Source of the DNA: Peptostreptococcaceae bacterium oral taxon 113 str. W5053 | GTDB taxonomy: Bacteria; Bacillota; Clostridia; Tissierellales; Peptoniphilaceae | DNA length: 53,455 nucleotides | NCBI GenBank assembly: GCA_000467935.1 | Contig: KI259809.1 | Span: forward strand, 1 to 53,455 | Direction: 5' to 3' | In this document: piece after piece, positions 7,896-16,867 of the stretch | How positions within the stretch are numbered: the first letter of the stretch is position 1 | Layout of the letters: each line of letters starts with the position of its first letter | Translations under genes and position numbers: made by a program | Notes under the pieces: model-generated | What the model was told of the DNA's origin: nothing | The model's database searches: none | What the model saw: only the letters and a program-made list of their open reading frames with translations

Positions 7896-9015
7896 ATGGA
7901 GACAGTTTACGATTTACGGGAGAGTGTAAAGAAGTTAAACGAAAATTTAAAAACTCTTGAGGTGTCTCTTTGACTTAGCTGATAAAAAAGCAAAAAAGTT
8001 GAATTTGGAAAAAGAAACGCTGAAAGACGATTTTTGGAATAATGTAGAAGAAGCCCAAAAGACTATTTCTGCAATGCAGGATTTAAAAAATATTATTGAA
8101 CCTTTTGAGAGTTTAAAAAATTCTTTGGAAGATATGGACACGATGATAGATATGGCGGAAGAAGAGGGAGAAGGTTCTTCTTTTTTCAAAGAAACTATAA
8201 AGGAAATTGAACGCATAGAGAAGGACTATGAAATATTGCATTTAGCTACTCTATTAAGCGGTGAATATGATGCCAATGCGGCAATCCTCTCCATTCATGC
8301 CGGTGCCGGCGGAACGGAAGCCCAAGATTGGGCTAATATGCTTTATCGTATGTATAGTCGTTTTGTAGAACAATTCGGTTTTTCTATGGAAGAATTGGAC
8401 TATAATCAGGATGGTGAAGCGGGAATTAAATCGGTGACTTTTTTAGTCAAGGGGAAGAATGCTTATGGCTATTTGAAAGGAGAAAAAGGTGTTCATCGTT
8501 TAGTACGGATATCGCCTTTTGATGCAGCTAAGAGAAGACATACTTCCTTTGCCAGTGTAGATGTAACACCGGAATTGGATGATGATATATCTATTATTAT
8601 TAATCCGGAGGATTTAAGGATCGATACGTATCGTTCCAGCGGGAAAGGGGGACAGCATGTCAACAAGACGGATTCGGCAGTTCGAATTATCCACTTGCCC
8701 ACAGGCGTTGTAGTTCAGTGTCAAAATGAACGAAGTCAACATATGAATAAAGACCGTGCTATGAAAATGCTTTACGGTAAATTGGTGCAGATTCAGGAAG
8801 AAGAAAAAAAAGAGAGAATTGAGGATATTCAAGGAAAATATTCTCAGATTGCATGGGGCTCTCAAATTCGCTCTTATGTTTTCCATCCTTATACTTTGGT
8901 GAAAGATCATCGTACCAATGCGGAAGTTGGAAATGTAACAAAGGTTATGGATGGAGATTTAGAGTTTTTTATCAATGAATACCTAAAATTGAAAGCCTCG
9001 GAAAAAAATGATTAG
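7896..9015 (+). CDS. prfB: Peptide chain release factor 2, programmed +1 frameshift
   Basis: RF2 recognises UAA and UGA and triggers peptide release. Translation starts at ATG 7896 after AGGAGG, reads 25 codons, and meets an in-frame TGA at 7971-7973. A +1 shift at CTT-TGA-C moves reading to GAC at 7972 and gives a 372-aa protein. The SPF codon-recognition motif is at 206-208 and the catalytic GGQ at 251-253, at the expected family positions. The frameshift is the known autoregulation: when RF2 is scarce, shifting is favoured. The gene directly follows secA and ends in a terminator. Confidence 0.96.
7958..7973 (+). promoter_or_regulatory. RF2 programmed frameshift site
   Basis: GAGGTG, an internal Shine-Dalgarno-like stretch, TCT, then the slippery codon CTT followed by TGA and C. 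This is the arrangement of the well-known prfB recoding site. Confidence 0.92.
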
Positions 9016-9037
9016 TCTATAGACGAGTCATTTTTTC
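9002..9037 (+). terminator. prfB terminator
   Basis: AAAAAATGA pairs with TCATTTTTT around an inner GTCTATAGAC stem. It overlaps the prfB stop codon and could work on either strand. Confidence 0.8.
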
Positions 9038-9052
9038 ATAAAGGAGAAAAAT

Positions 9053-11134
9053 ATGGATATTGTGCAAATTTTAGCGACGGAATTTTCAATTGCTCCGTGG
9101 CAAGTAAAAAACACTATGGAACTTTTAGAGGAAGGCAATACGATACCCTTTATTGCTCGTTATCGAAAAGAAAAGACGGGGGAATTAAAAGATGTATTGT
9201 TACGTGATTTGGATGAGCGTTTAAAGTATCTGCAAAATTTGGCAGAGAAAAAATCGGATATAGAGAAAAAAATTCGAGAACAGGAGAAGTGGACACCTGA
9301 ATTGGCGAAAGCAGTGGATGAAGCCATGACGATGCAAACTTTAGAGGATCTTTATGCGCCCTATCGACCGAAAAAAAGAACCCGTGCAGTTATTGCCAGA
9401 GAAAAAGGATTGGAGCCGTTAAGTAAAATTATTTTGGAAGAATTTTTGTCTACAGAGGAGTTGGAGAACAGAGCGGAATCTTTTATTACAGAGGAAGTGT
9501 CCGATGTAGAGGAAGCTTTAAACGGCGCAAAGGATATTTTGGCGGAAGACATTGCAGATACAGCCGAGTACCGCGAAATTCTTCGAAATGACGGAAAGAA
9601 GAACGGCTTTATTTCCGTTAAAGCATCAGGAAAAGAAGAACTTGGTGTTTATGCCATGTATGAAGATTATGAAGAAGCTTATAAAGATATTGTAAATCAT
9701 CGAATTTTGGCTATGAATCGTGGGGAAAAAGAGGATGTGCTTCGAGTTTCCTTAAAGTTTAGAGATGAAGAATGCATTAAGCGAATTACTCGAAGAATGG
9801 AAGTCAATCATCCGAAGGGTTGTACGTTTTTGTATGAAGAAATTGTGATGGATTCATTGCAAAGATTAATGAAAGCTCGTATGGAAACGGAATTGAGAAA
9901 TGAGTTGACCCTTCGAGCACAAGCGGATGCGATTGATGTTTTCGGATTAAATTTGAGAAATTATCTGATGCAGTCACCATTGCGTGGAAAAGTGGTTTTG
10001 GGTATTGACCCGGGGTATCGTACAGGATGTAAAGTTGCCGTAGTTGACGAAAATTCCAATCTATTGGATTACACAATGATTTATCCGACGAAACCTCAAG
10101 AAAGAATTAGTGAATCGAAAGCGATTTTAACAGATTTGGTAAAAAAATATAAGGTGAATTTATTTGCCATTGGGAACGGAACAGCATCTAGAGAAACGGA
10201 ACAATTGGTAGCAGATTTGGTGAAAGAGTCAAAAGACTTACAATATGCTGTAGTAAACGAAGCGGGAGCATCCATTTATTCCGCATCTAAATTAGGAAAT
10301 GAAGAATTTCCGGATTTGGATGTAAGTATTCGAGGAGCGATATCGATTGCCCGTCGCATTCAAGATCCATTGGCAGAACTTGTAAAAATTGAACCGTGGC
10401 ATATCGGAGTGGGACAATATCAGCACGACTTAAATCAAAAGCGATTGGAGGAGGCATTAAGTGGCGTAGTGGAGGACTGTGTTAATACAGTAGGAGTCGA
10501 TGTAGCTACAGCAAGCGTTTCACTTCTGACTTATGTGTCCGGCATCAACGGTCGAATTGCTGAAAATATTTTAAAGTATCAAAGAGAAAACGGAGAGATC
10601 AAGAGCCGTGAAGAATTAAAAAAGATCAAGGGAATCGGAGCAAAAACTTTTGAACAATGTGCAGGCTTTTTGCGTATTGTAGGCCCGGAACCTTTAGACA
10701 ATACGGCAGTACACCCGGAATCCTATTCTATTGCAAGAGTGTTAATGGAAGAGAAAGATCAACCGATAAAAAAATTGGCGGAACAGCTATCTGTAGGAGA
10801 GATTACTTTACGGGCCATTAAAGAAGAATTAGCGAAGAAAGGCAGAGATATTCGAGAAGCGGTAGGCGAACCCGTTCTTCGAAAGGATGTATTATCCATG
10901 GAAGACTTAAGCGTGGGAATGAAACTTCGAGGAACCGTACGCAATGTGGTGGATTTTGGTTGTTTTGTTGATATCGGAGTGAAACAGGACGGCTTAGTCC
11001 ATATTTCTAAAATCAGTCGTAAGTTCATCAAACATCCGAAAGAGGCTGTAAAAGTTGGAGATATTGTAGAAGTTACAGTGATTGAAGTAGATCTGAAGAG
11101 AAATCGCATTTCTTTAAATATGGTAGAAAAATAA
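9053..11134 (+). CDS. tex: Tex, RNA-binding S1-domain transcription accessory protein
   Basis: Tex is a cytoplasmic nucleic-acid-binding protein affecting transcription and found in most bacteria. The 693-aa protein has the N-terminal Tex helical region (NTIPFIARYRKEKTG), a YqgF-like RNase-H fold in the middle (VLGIDPGYRTGCKVAVVD), tandem helix-hairpin-helix motifs (LKKIKGIGAKTFEQCAGF), and a C-terminal S1 RNA-binding domain (GTVRNVVDFGCFVDIGV). Length is typical. ATG 9053 follows AAAGGAG. It is flanked by terminators on both sides, so it is probably its own transcription unit. Confidence 0.93.
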   Translation: MDIVQILATEFSIAPWQVKNTMELLEEGNTIPFIARYRKEKTGELKDVLLRDLDERLKYLQNLAEKKSDIEKKIREQEKWTPELAKAVDEAMTMQTLEDLYAPYRPKKRTRAVIAREKGLEPLSKIILEEFLSTEELENRAESFITEEVSDVEEALNGAKDILAEDIADTAEYREILRNDGKKNGFISVKASGKEELGVYAMYEDYEEAYKDIVNHRILAMNRGEKEDVLRVSLKFRDEECIKRITRRMEVNHPKGCTFLYEEIVMDSLQRLMKARMETELRNELTLRAQADAIDVFGLNLRNYLMQSPLRGKVVLGIDPGYRTGCKVAVVDENSNLLDYTMIYPTKPQERISESKAILTDLVKKYKVNLFAIGNGTASRETEQLVADLVKESKDLQYAVVNEAGASIYSASKLGNEEFPDLDVSIRGAISIARRIQDPLAELVKIEPWHIGVGQYQHDLNQKRLEEALSGVVEDCVNTVGVDVATASVSLLTYVSGINGRIAENILKYQRENGEIKSREELKKIKGIGAKTFEQCAGFLRIVGPEPLDNTAVHPESYSIARVLMEEKDQPIKKLAEQLSVGEITLRAIKEELAKKGRDIREAVGEPVLRKDVLSMEDLSVGMKLRGTVRNVVDFGCFVDIGVKQDGLVHISKISRKFIKHPKEAVKVGDIVEVTVIEVDLKRNRISLNMVEK

Positions 11135-11141
11135 AATAAAG

Positions 11142-11194
11142 AAAAAACCTTTTGAAATTTTTATCAAAGATGGAAATTTTAAGAGGTTTTTTTA
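11142..11194 (+). terminator. tex terminator
   Basis: AAAAAACCT pairs with AGGTTTTTT, extended by AAATTT against GAAATTTT, ending in a T run. Confidence 0.8.
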
Positions 11195-11316
11195 TTGGAA
11201 GATTTCAAGTGAAGTTGAGTTAAACTATTGAATGAAGTTGAATTTGCTGTTATCCTTAAACAAGAGGATGAACTTTGGAAATACTTTGTGCAAATCACAG
11301 AAAAGAGGAGATGATT

Positions 11317-11670
11317 ATGAAAATAACGCGAGAGTTGGGATGGATTATGTTTGCTTTATGGATAGGTTACATTATCCATCATATTTTACCATTTCCAGTT
11401 CCTGCAAATGTCTACGGTATGATGGTGATGTTTATTCTATTAAAAACAAAAGTATTGCCTTTAAACAAAGTAGAGGATACATCAGTTCAATTGTTAAAGC
11501 ATATGGAGTTATTTATTATCCCTATTGTAGCAAGTTTAGTTAAAGATATTCATTTGATATTCAATGATTTTTGGAGAATAATATTGGTTTTATTGATTAC
11601 CAATATAATTACAGTGGTTGTTGCAGGAAGCGTTGTACAGTTTATTCAAGGGAGGATAAAAAAAGTATGA
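11317..11670 (+). CDS. lrgA: LrgA/CidA family membrane protein
   Basis: A 117-aa protein with about four membrane segments and the LrgA/CidA pattern (PFPVPANVYGMMVMFILL). The family was first described as holin/antiholin-like; in B. subtilis and S. mutans LrgAB-type pairs act in pyruvate uptake. Two ATG codons lie at 11311 and 11317; the second is chosen because AGAGGAG ends at 11310. The stop overlaps the lrgB start in an ATGA arrangement, so the pair is translationally coupled. The neighbouring CoA-transferase and lactate genes make a carboxylate-transport role plausible, but that is inference. Confidence 0.88.
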   Translation: MKITRELGWIMFALWIGYIIHHILPFPVPANVYGMMVMFILLKTKVLPLNKVEDTSVQLLKHMELFIIPIVASLVKDIHLIFNDFWRIILVLLITNIITVVVAGSVVQFIQGRIKKV

Positions 11671-12350
11671 TTTCAGATAATCCCGCATTCGGCATTATTA
11701 TAATTTTTTTGGCATATGAAATCGGATTGGCTATACACCGTAGAGTGAAACATCCTTTTTCCAGTGCTTTAGTTATTGCAAATATCATTATTATTTCTTT
11801 CTTATTAATTACAAAAATTCCCTATGAAGATTTTTCTCAAGGGGGTAAGATTATACAGTTTATGCTTGGTCCGGCTACGGTTGCTCTAATTATCCCTCTT
11901 TATCGTCGTTGGGATGTATTGAAACAAAACTGGATTGCAGTGTTGGGAGGTGTATTGGCGGGAAGTGTTGTTTCTTTAATTTCAGTGATTGTTTTTGGAA
12001 AAATTTTTTGTTTGGATTATACAATTATCCTTTCAATGTTGGCTAAATCGGTTACAGCACCTATCGGTATTGAATTATCCGGTGAATATGGAGGCCTCGT
12101 GGTCATGACCGTTATATCTATATTGTGTACCGGTTTAATCGGAGCAGTAACAGGACCCGTTGTACTGGAAAAATTACATATTACCAATCCTGTTGCTGTG
12201 GGGGTGGCGTTAGGGGCAACATATCATGTGGTAGGCGCAACAAGAGCCATGGATATAGGAGAAACGGAAGGAGCGATGGCAGGTTTATGTATTGGTTTGG
12301 CTGGAATTATAACAGTTATTTTAATGCCCTTTGCCGTGCTGCTACTATAA
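11667..12350 (+). CDS. lrgB: LrgB family membrane protein
   Basis: A 227-aa polytopic membrane protein with the LrgB signature: LGPATVALIIPLY, KSVTAPIGIELS and the C-terminal GVALGATYHVVGATRA followed by EGAMAGL. It is the partner of LrgA and shares 4 bases with it (ATGA). GGGAGG lies about 11 bases upstream of the ATG at 11667, inside the end of lrgA. Role as for lrgA: a membrane pair in cell-death control or in pyruvate or related carboxylate transport. A longer frame opens upstream but lacks this ribosome binding site. Confidence 0.9.
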   Translation: MISDNPAFGIIIIFLAYEIGLAIHRRVKHPFSSALVIANIIIISFLLITKIPYEDFSQGGKIIQFMLGPATVALIIPLYRRWDVLKQNWIAVLGGVLAGSVVSLISVIVFGKIFCLDYTIILSMLAKSVTAPIGIELSGEYGGLVVMTVISILCTGLIGAVTGPVVLEKLHITNPVAVGVALGATYHVVGATRAMDIGETEGAMAGLCIGLAGIITVILMPFAVLLL

Positions 12351-12421
12351 AAAAATAAAGAATGTTTATATTATCATAAACAGTGTATATTTATAATGGG
12401 GTTTAATAAAAGGAGGTTTTT

Positions 12422-13762
12422 ATGAATTATCAAAAACAATATCAAGAAAAATTAATTTCTCCGAAAAAAGCGGCATCTTTTGTAGAGTCTGGGGATTGGT
12501 TGGATTACGGATGGGGTGTTGCGCATTCACAAGATTTTGACCAAGCTTTAGCAGAGCGTATGGAAGAGTTATATGATGTCAAAGTTCGCGGCGGTGTGGA
12601 AATGTGGATTCCAGAGATTCTAAAAAAAGATCCGAAAGGAGAACATTTTACATGGAATTCATGGCATGTAGGTGGACCGATTCGTAAATATATCAATGAA
12701 GGGGTCGCTTTTTATGGTCCTTTAAGATATAGTGAACTACCCAGATGGTATCGCGAAAATGTTGAGCGGATTCATATTGCTTGCATGCAAGTTTCTCCAA
12801 TGGATAAGCATGGATATTTTAGTTTTGGACCCAGTGCGTCCCATATGACTGCTATGTTGGAAAAAACGGATATGGTGATTGTTGAAGTCAATAAAAATAT
12901 GCCTCGTTGTCTTGGGGGATTTGAATCCGAAGTGCATATTTCACAAGTGGACTATATTATTGAAGGGTCAAACAAACCGATGGCTACACTTCCGGAAGGA
13001 AAATTTAGTGAATTGGATGAGAAAGTTGCCAAGTTAATTGTTGAAGAAATTCCAAATGGTGCATGCTTACAACTGGGAATTGGCGGTATGCCTAATGCAG
13101 TAGGTTCTATTTTAGCACAATCTGATTTAAAGGATTTAGGGGTTCATACGGAGATGTATGTGGATGGTTTTGTCGATATGTCTTTGGCAGGAAAAATTAC
13201 AGGCGCAAAGAAAAATATTGATCGATTCCGTCAAACTTTTGCATTTGCTGCCGGTTCTCAAAAATTGTATGATTTCATGGATGATAATCCTCAAATTATG
13301 AGTGCACCTGTAGATTATACCAATGATATACGTGTTATTTCTTCCATTGATAATTTTATGTCCATTAATAATGCGGTAGATATTGATTTATTCGGACAAG
13401 TCAGCTCTGAAACATCTGGAACTCGTCATATTAGCGGTGCCGGGGGACAATTGGATTTCGTTTTAGGCGCTTATTTATCAAAAGGAGGAAAAAGTTTTAT
13501 TTGTTTGGCTTCCACCTTGGAAAAGAAAGATGGAACAAAAATTTCCAGAATTAGACCGACTTTAACTACCGGTTCTGTAGTAACGGATACCAGAACAAAT
13601 ACTCATTATGTAGTCACTGAATATGGGAAAGTAAATTTAAAGGGAACGAGCACTTGGGAGAGGGCAGAAAAATTAATCAGCATTGCTAATCCGATTTTTC
13701 ATGATGAATTAATTGAAGAAGCTGAGAAAATAGGAATTTGGAGAAGAAGTAATAAACGATAA
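12422..13762 (+). CDS. Butyryl-CoA:acetate CoA-transferase-like, Cat2/AbfT family
   Basis: Class I CoA-transferase of the acetyl-CoA hydrolase/transferase group. It probably moves CoA between butyryl-CoA and acetate as the last step of butyrate formation. The 446-aa protein has GIGGMPNAVG, a likely catalytic glutamate E244 in HTEMYVDG (equivalent to E238 of 4-hydroxybutyrate CoA-transferase, from memory), and SGTRHISGAGGQLDF, as in butyrate-forming enzymes. A strong AAAAGGAGG precedes ATG 12422, and a terminator follows. 4-hydroxybutyrate or another short acyl-CoA could be the substrate instead. The acyl-CoA dehydrogenase and Etf genes downstream support a butyrate route. Confidence 0.8.
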   Translation: MNYQKQYQEKLISPKKAASFVESGDWLDYGWGVAHSQDFDQALAERMEELYDVKVRGGVEMWIPEILKKDPKGEHFTWNSWHVGGPIRKYINEGVAFYGPLRYSELPRWYRENVERIHIACMQVSPMDKHGYFSFGPSASHMTAMLEKTDMVIVEVNKNMPRCLGGFESEVHISQVDYIIEGSNKPMATLPEGKFSELDEKVAKLIVEEIPNGACLQLGIGGMPNAVGSILAQSDLKDLGVHTEMYVDGFVDMSLAGKITGAKKNIDRFRQTFAFAAGSQKLYDFMDDNPQIMSAPVDYTNDIRVISSIDNFMSINNAVDIDLFGQVSSETSGTRHISGAGGQLDFVLGAYLSKGGKSFICLASTLEKKDGTKISRIRPTLTTGSVVTDTRTNTHYVVTEYGKVNLKGTSTWERAEKLISIANPIFHDELIEEAEKIGIWRRSNKR

Positions 13763-13780
13763 AAATTTATGGGGTTTAAT

Positions 13781-13828
13781 AAAAAAGCGAAGAAGTTCTA
13801 TGATAGAAAGCTTCTTCGCTTTTTTTTG
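13781..13828. terminator. Bidirectional terminator between the CoA-transferase gene and tRNA-Pro
   Basis: AAAAAAGCGAAGAAG (13781-13795) pairs with CTTCTTCGCTTTTTT (13811-13825). It has A and T runs on both sides, serving the plus-strand CoA-transferase gene and the minus-strand tRNA-Pro. Confidence 0.88.
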
Positions 13829-13903
13829 GTCGGGGTGAAAGGATTCGAACCTTCGACCCCATGGTCCCAAACCATGTGCGCTACCGGACTGCGCCACACC
13901 CCG
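13827..13903 (-). tRNA. tRNA-Pro (TGG)
   Basis: On the minus strand, acceptor CGGGGTG pairs with CACCCCG, the anticodon loop TTTGGGA gives TGG, the T-loop is TTCGAAT, and CCA is encoded. It is isolated from the main array and has its own promoter and terminator. Confidence 0.95.
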
Positions 13904-13915
13904 AAGTACTCACCT

Positions 13916-13944
13916 ATTATAATGTATAATATAAAAAAAGACAA
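13916..13944 (-). promoter_or_regulatory. Putative promoter of tRNA-Pro
   Basis: On the minus strand, TTGTCT (13939-13944), 17-bp spacer, TATAAT (13916-13921), 13 bases before the tRNA. Confidence 0.75.
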
Positions 13945-14510
13945 GAGAATAGAAAAATTTTATTTGGAATATATTTAAAAATCAATTCTACAAAAGAAAA
14001 AAAGGAAATCCTTTTCAACAGAAGTAAAAAAAGAAGAATACTATATATAATTAAATATAAAAATTATTTACATATAAAAAGATAAGAATCAAGAAGATTT
14101 AATGACCATAGTAAAATTACATAAAAAAGAATGATAAGGATATATAAATATATTAATTTACGTATAAAAAATATATTTATAGTTAACGCATATACAATCA
14201 AAAGAGAAATTAAAAGATGAATTGTTTTGCTCTTATCAAAGATGAAACCATAAAAATAAATACTATTTTATATATAAAGCTATATATATAGTGAAAAAGA
14301 TTTAAGGAGATGATTGGTTATTAAAAATTTTTAAAATTTTAATAAATAGACTCAACCGTCAAAGATTGTGCCTGATGATGTTCTGATTTAACACGTAAAA
14401 CTATTGACGGGAATGGGTAAATGTACTATCATTAATGAAAAGGAGGCAGATAAAATAACAAGAAAAAATAAATAATAAAGGTTATCAGTAAGGCAAAAGA
14501 GGAGGTTCTT
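13945..14510. other. Non-coding AT-rich stretch upstream of the lctP relic
   Basis: I see no supported gene here. The DNA is very AT-rich with repeated TATATA and AAAAA motifs. The only visible structure is an inverted pair, CCGTCAA (14356-14362) and TTGACGG (14404-14410), which may be the relic of a control site of the decayed permease gene. GGAGG near 14501 looks like that gene's old ribosome binding site. Confidence 0.5.
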
Positions 14511-15120
14511 TTGTATAGGCTTTAATAGCTTTTATGCCACTGATTTTCACAGGTATTGTCATGGCAGGGTTAAACTTGGTCAACGAAAAGAAAGCGTTGC
14601 CAATTGTATTGTTGGTTTCGTATTTGGCGCATTTATTGAAGGCATGGCGGGGGCGGCTGCGTTGTTAATCGGTTCAGGGTTTCTGCCCTTGGCAGTGATC
14701 AGGTTCGCTTTGATTCTTAAGAGCGTATCTGTATCTTACGGTATAGTTGGAATTCCGACTAATACAGCGGCAGCGACGGTAGAGGTAGCTCAACAAGTTG
14801 CTGCAAATAATGCGGAAGGGTTTAGAATGGCTTTATCTAAAAGGCAGTTGTTATTTTTCATGTTATTGTATGTTCGATTATTATTTTTATCACAGCAGCC
14901 AGGATATGTATCTTTTTGAAAAAGAAAAGTCGATTAAACCGGTTTTTTGAGTGATTCCATTTATTTTAGTAGTAATATGGGCTGATGTAAAAGGAGAACA
15001 GGTAAAAAGAAAGTGTCGGATATTTGCAAGATGGTATCTGGGGGAGCGATTGCATTATTCTCTGGCGTGGTGATGATACAATTATTTCATATACACCGAG
15101 GTAAGGCATGGACGACTCGA
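14511..15120 (+). pseudogene. Lactate permease (LctP family), decayed
   Basis: Fragments of an L-lactate permease appear in different frames. An N-terminal piece around 14520-14610 reads ALIAFMPLIFTGIVMAG and then EKKALPIVLL. A second, from about 14612, reads VFGAFIEGMAG, and continues with SVSVSYGIVGIPTNTAA. A C-terminal piece near 15040 reads GGAIALFSGVVMIQLF. The blocks are in the family order but much of the roughly 500-residue protein between them is missing, and several stops interrupt. A 91-aa open frame at 14644-14919 is part of this relic, not a gene. It sits directly before a lactate dehydrogenase/Etf operon, where LctP is often found. Confidence 0.75.
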
Positions 15121-15408
15121 AGGGATGGTAAAATTAAAAATTAAGTTTTATCCAGCGGATAAACCTTTACACATTATTTAAAACTATTGCTTATTTTTTA
15201 TGCTTTATGTTGTTTTATTCAGGTATTTTTAAAAGGTAAGTAAAGTATATTTTAAGATGAAGAGTGGCTTAAACTTTTGTTTGTTGAGAAATTATACAAA
15301 AAAACTAAAATACAATAAAATATTATTTTAGGTCTTTGTGTGATTTTGAAATGATCAAAAAGTGGCAAATATTTGTTGGTTTGAACGAAAAAATTAGGAG
15401 GTGGTTTT
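15121..15408. other. Intergenic leader of the lactate/Etf operon
   Basis: No gene is visible. The AT-rich DNA has several promoter-like boxes near 15290-15320 but no clear -35/-10 pair at good spacing. It ends with AGGAGG before the next start. Confidence 0.4.
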
Positions 15409-16839
15409 ATGGAGGCAGTTCACTACAATAGGGTTTCTCCGGAATTAATTGAACAGTTTAAAAAAATTGTACCTGGGAAAGTGCATACCGCAGAGGATAT
15501 CAACGAAGATTATTCTCATGATGAAATGCCGATTTACGGTAAGGGTTATCCGGATGTTCTTATTGAAGCTACAACAACGGAAGATATTGCGGCAATCGTA
15601 AAACTGTGTTATGAAAATAATATCGTTGTTATCCCAAGAGGCGCCGGAACAGGTTTAGTTGGAGCGGCTGTAGCTATTCATGGCGGTGTCATGATTGACA
15701 TGACTAAGATGAATAAAATTCTTGAGTACGATTTGGAAAATTTTGTGGTTCGAGTTGAGCCGGGCGTTTTGTTAAATGATCTTGCTGAAGATGCACTAAA
15801 ACAAGGATTATTATATCCTCCGGATCCGGGTGAAAAATTTGCTACACTTGGAGGAAATGTCGCTACAAATGCAGGCGGTATGAGAGCGGTAAAATACGGA
15901 ACAACTAGAGATTATGTACGTGCGATGACTGTAGTGCTTCCAACTGGGGAAATTATTAAATTGGGGGCAACCGTTTCAAAAACAAGTACCGGTTACAGTT
16001 TAATTAATTTAATGATAGGTTCTGAAGGAACATTGGGAATCATTACTGAATTGACATTAAAATTAATTCCTGCCCCAAAGGAGACCATCAGTTTGATTAT
16101 CCCCTTTGAAAATTTGGAAGATTGTATTTCTACAGTTCCGAAGATTTTCTTGCATAAGTTAGCTCCTCAAGCAGTAGAGTTTATGGAAAAAGAAATTGTA
16201 TTAGCTTCTGAACGTTATATCGGAAGAGCGGTTTATCCAAAAGAAGTTGAAGGTGTGGATATTGGAGCTTATTTACTTCTTACTTTTGACGGAGAAAGTA
16301 TGGAACGCTTAGAAGAGATCACGGAACAAGCAGCGGAAATTGCATTGGAAGCGGGAGCTGTGGATGTACTTGTTGCAGATACACCAACCAAAAAGAAAGA
16401 TGCTTGGGCGGCAAGAAGTTCTTTCCTTGAAGCAATTGAAGCGGAAACAGAGTTGTTAGATGAATGTGATGTTGTTGTTCCGGTCAATAAAATTGCCGAA
16501 TATTTGAAATACGTTTATAAAGTTCGTGAAAATTATGATTTTACGGTAAAGAGTTTCGGTCATGCAGGGGATGGAAACTTACACATTTATACTTGCTCCA
16601 ATGATATGGAGTTGGAAGAGTTTAATAAGCAAGTAAAAGGATTCTTTGATGATATCTATCAAAAAGCGGCTGAATTTGGAGGATTATTATCCGGAGAACA
16701 TGGTATCGGATATGGAAAAAGAGATTATTTAGCAAGCTTTTCTGGAGATGTGGTTATGAGATTGATGAAGGGTGTTAAAGAAACCTTTGATCCGAAGATG
16801 ATTTTGAATCCGGGTAAAGTATGTTATAAAGTTGATTAA
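15409..16839 (+). CDS. FAD-linked D-lactate dehydrogenase / glycolate oxidase GlcD-type subunit
   Basis: FAD-dependent 2-hydroxyacid dehydrogenase, probably oxidising lactate to pyruvate with electrons passed to EtfAB. The 476-aa protein has a FAD_binding_4 domain (PRGAGTGLVGAAVA near residue 80, then LGGNVATNAGGMRAVKYG) and a C-terminal FAD-oxidase domain with FGHAGDGNLHIY and SGEHGIGYGKRDYL. ATG 15409 follows AGGAGG. It heads an operon with acyl-CoA dehydrogenase, etfB and etfA, resembling the electron-confurcating lactate dehydrogenase/Etf clusters of acetogens. Glycolate or 2-hydroxyglutarate would be alternative substrates; the neighbouring lactate permease relic favours lactate. Confidence 0.85.
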   Translation: MEAVHYNRVSPELIEQFKKIVPGKVHTAEDINEDYSHDEMPIYGKGYPDVLIEATTTEDIAAIVKLCYENNIVVIPRGAGTGLVGAAVAIHGGVMIDMTKMNKILEYDLENFVVRVEPGVLLNDLAEDALKQGLLYPPDPGEKFATLGGNVATNAGGMRAVKYGTTRDYVRAMTVVLPTGEIIKLGATVSKTSTGYSLINLMIGSEGTLGIITELTLKLIPAPKETISLIIPFENLEDCISTVPKIFLHKLAPQAVEFMEKEIVLASERYIGRAVYPKEVEGVDIGAYLLLTFDGESMERLEEITEQAAEIALEAGAVDVLVADTPTKKKDAWAARSSFLEAIEAETELLDECDVVVPVNKIAEYLKYVYKVRENYDFTVKSFGHAGDGNLHIYTCSNDMELEEFNKQVKGFFDDIYQKAAEFGGLLSGEHGIGYGKRDYLASFSGDVVMRLMKGVKETFDPKMILNPGKVCYKVD

Positions 16840-16867
16840 CAAAAAATTATAAGATAGGAGACAAATT

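Noticed and set aside
7947..8216. Minus-strand open frame opposite prfB
   Set aside because: A shadow of the lysine/glutamate-rich start of RF2.
13769..13978. Short open frame after the CoA-transferase gene
   Set aside because: It runs across the terminator and the minus-strand tRNA-Pro.
14644..14919. A possible 91-aa membrane protein gene
   Set aside because: Its sequence is an internal piece of LctP (SVSVSYGIVGIPTNTAA) with related fragments in other frames before and after, so it is part of a pseudogene.
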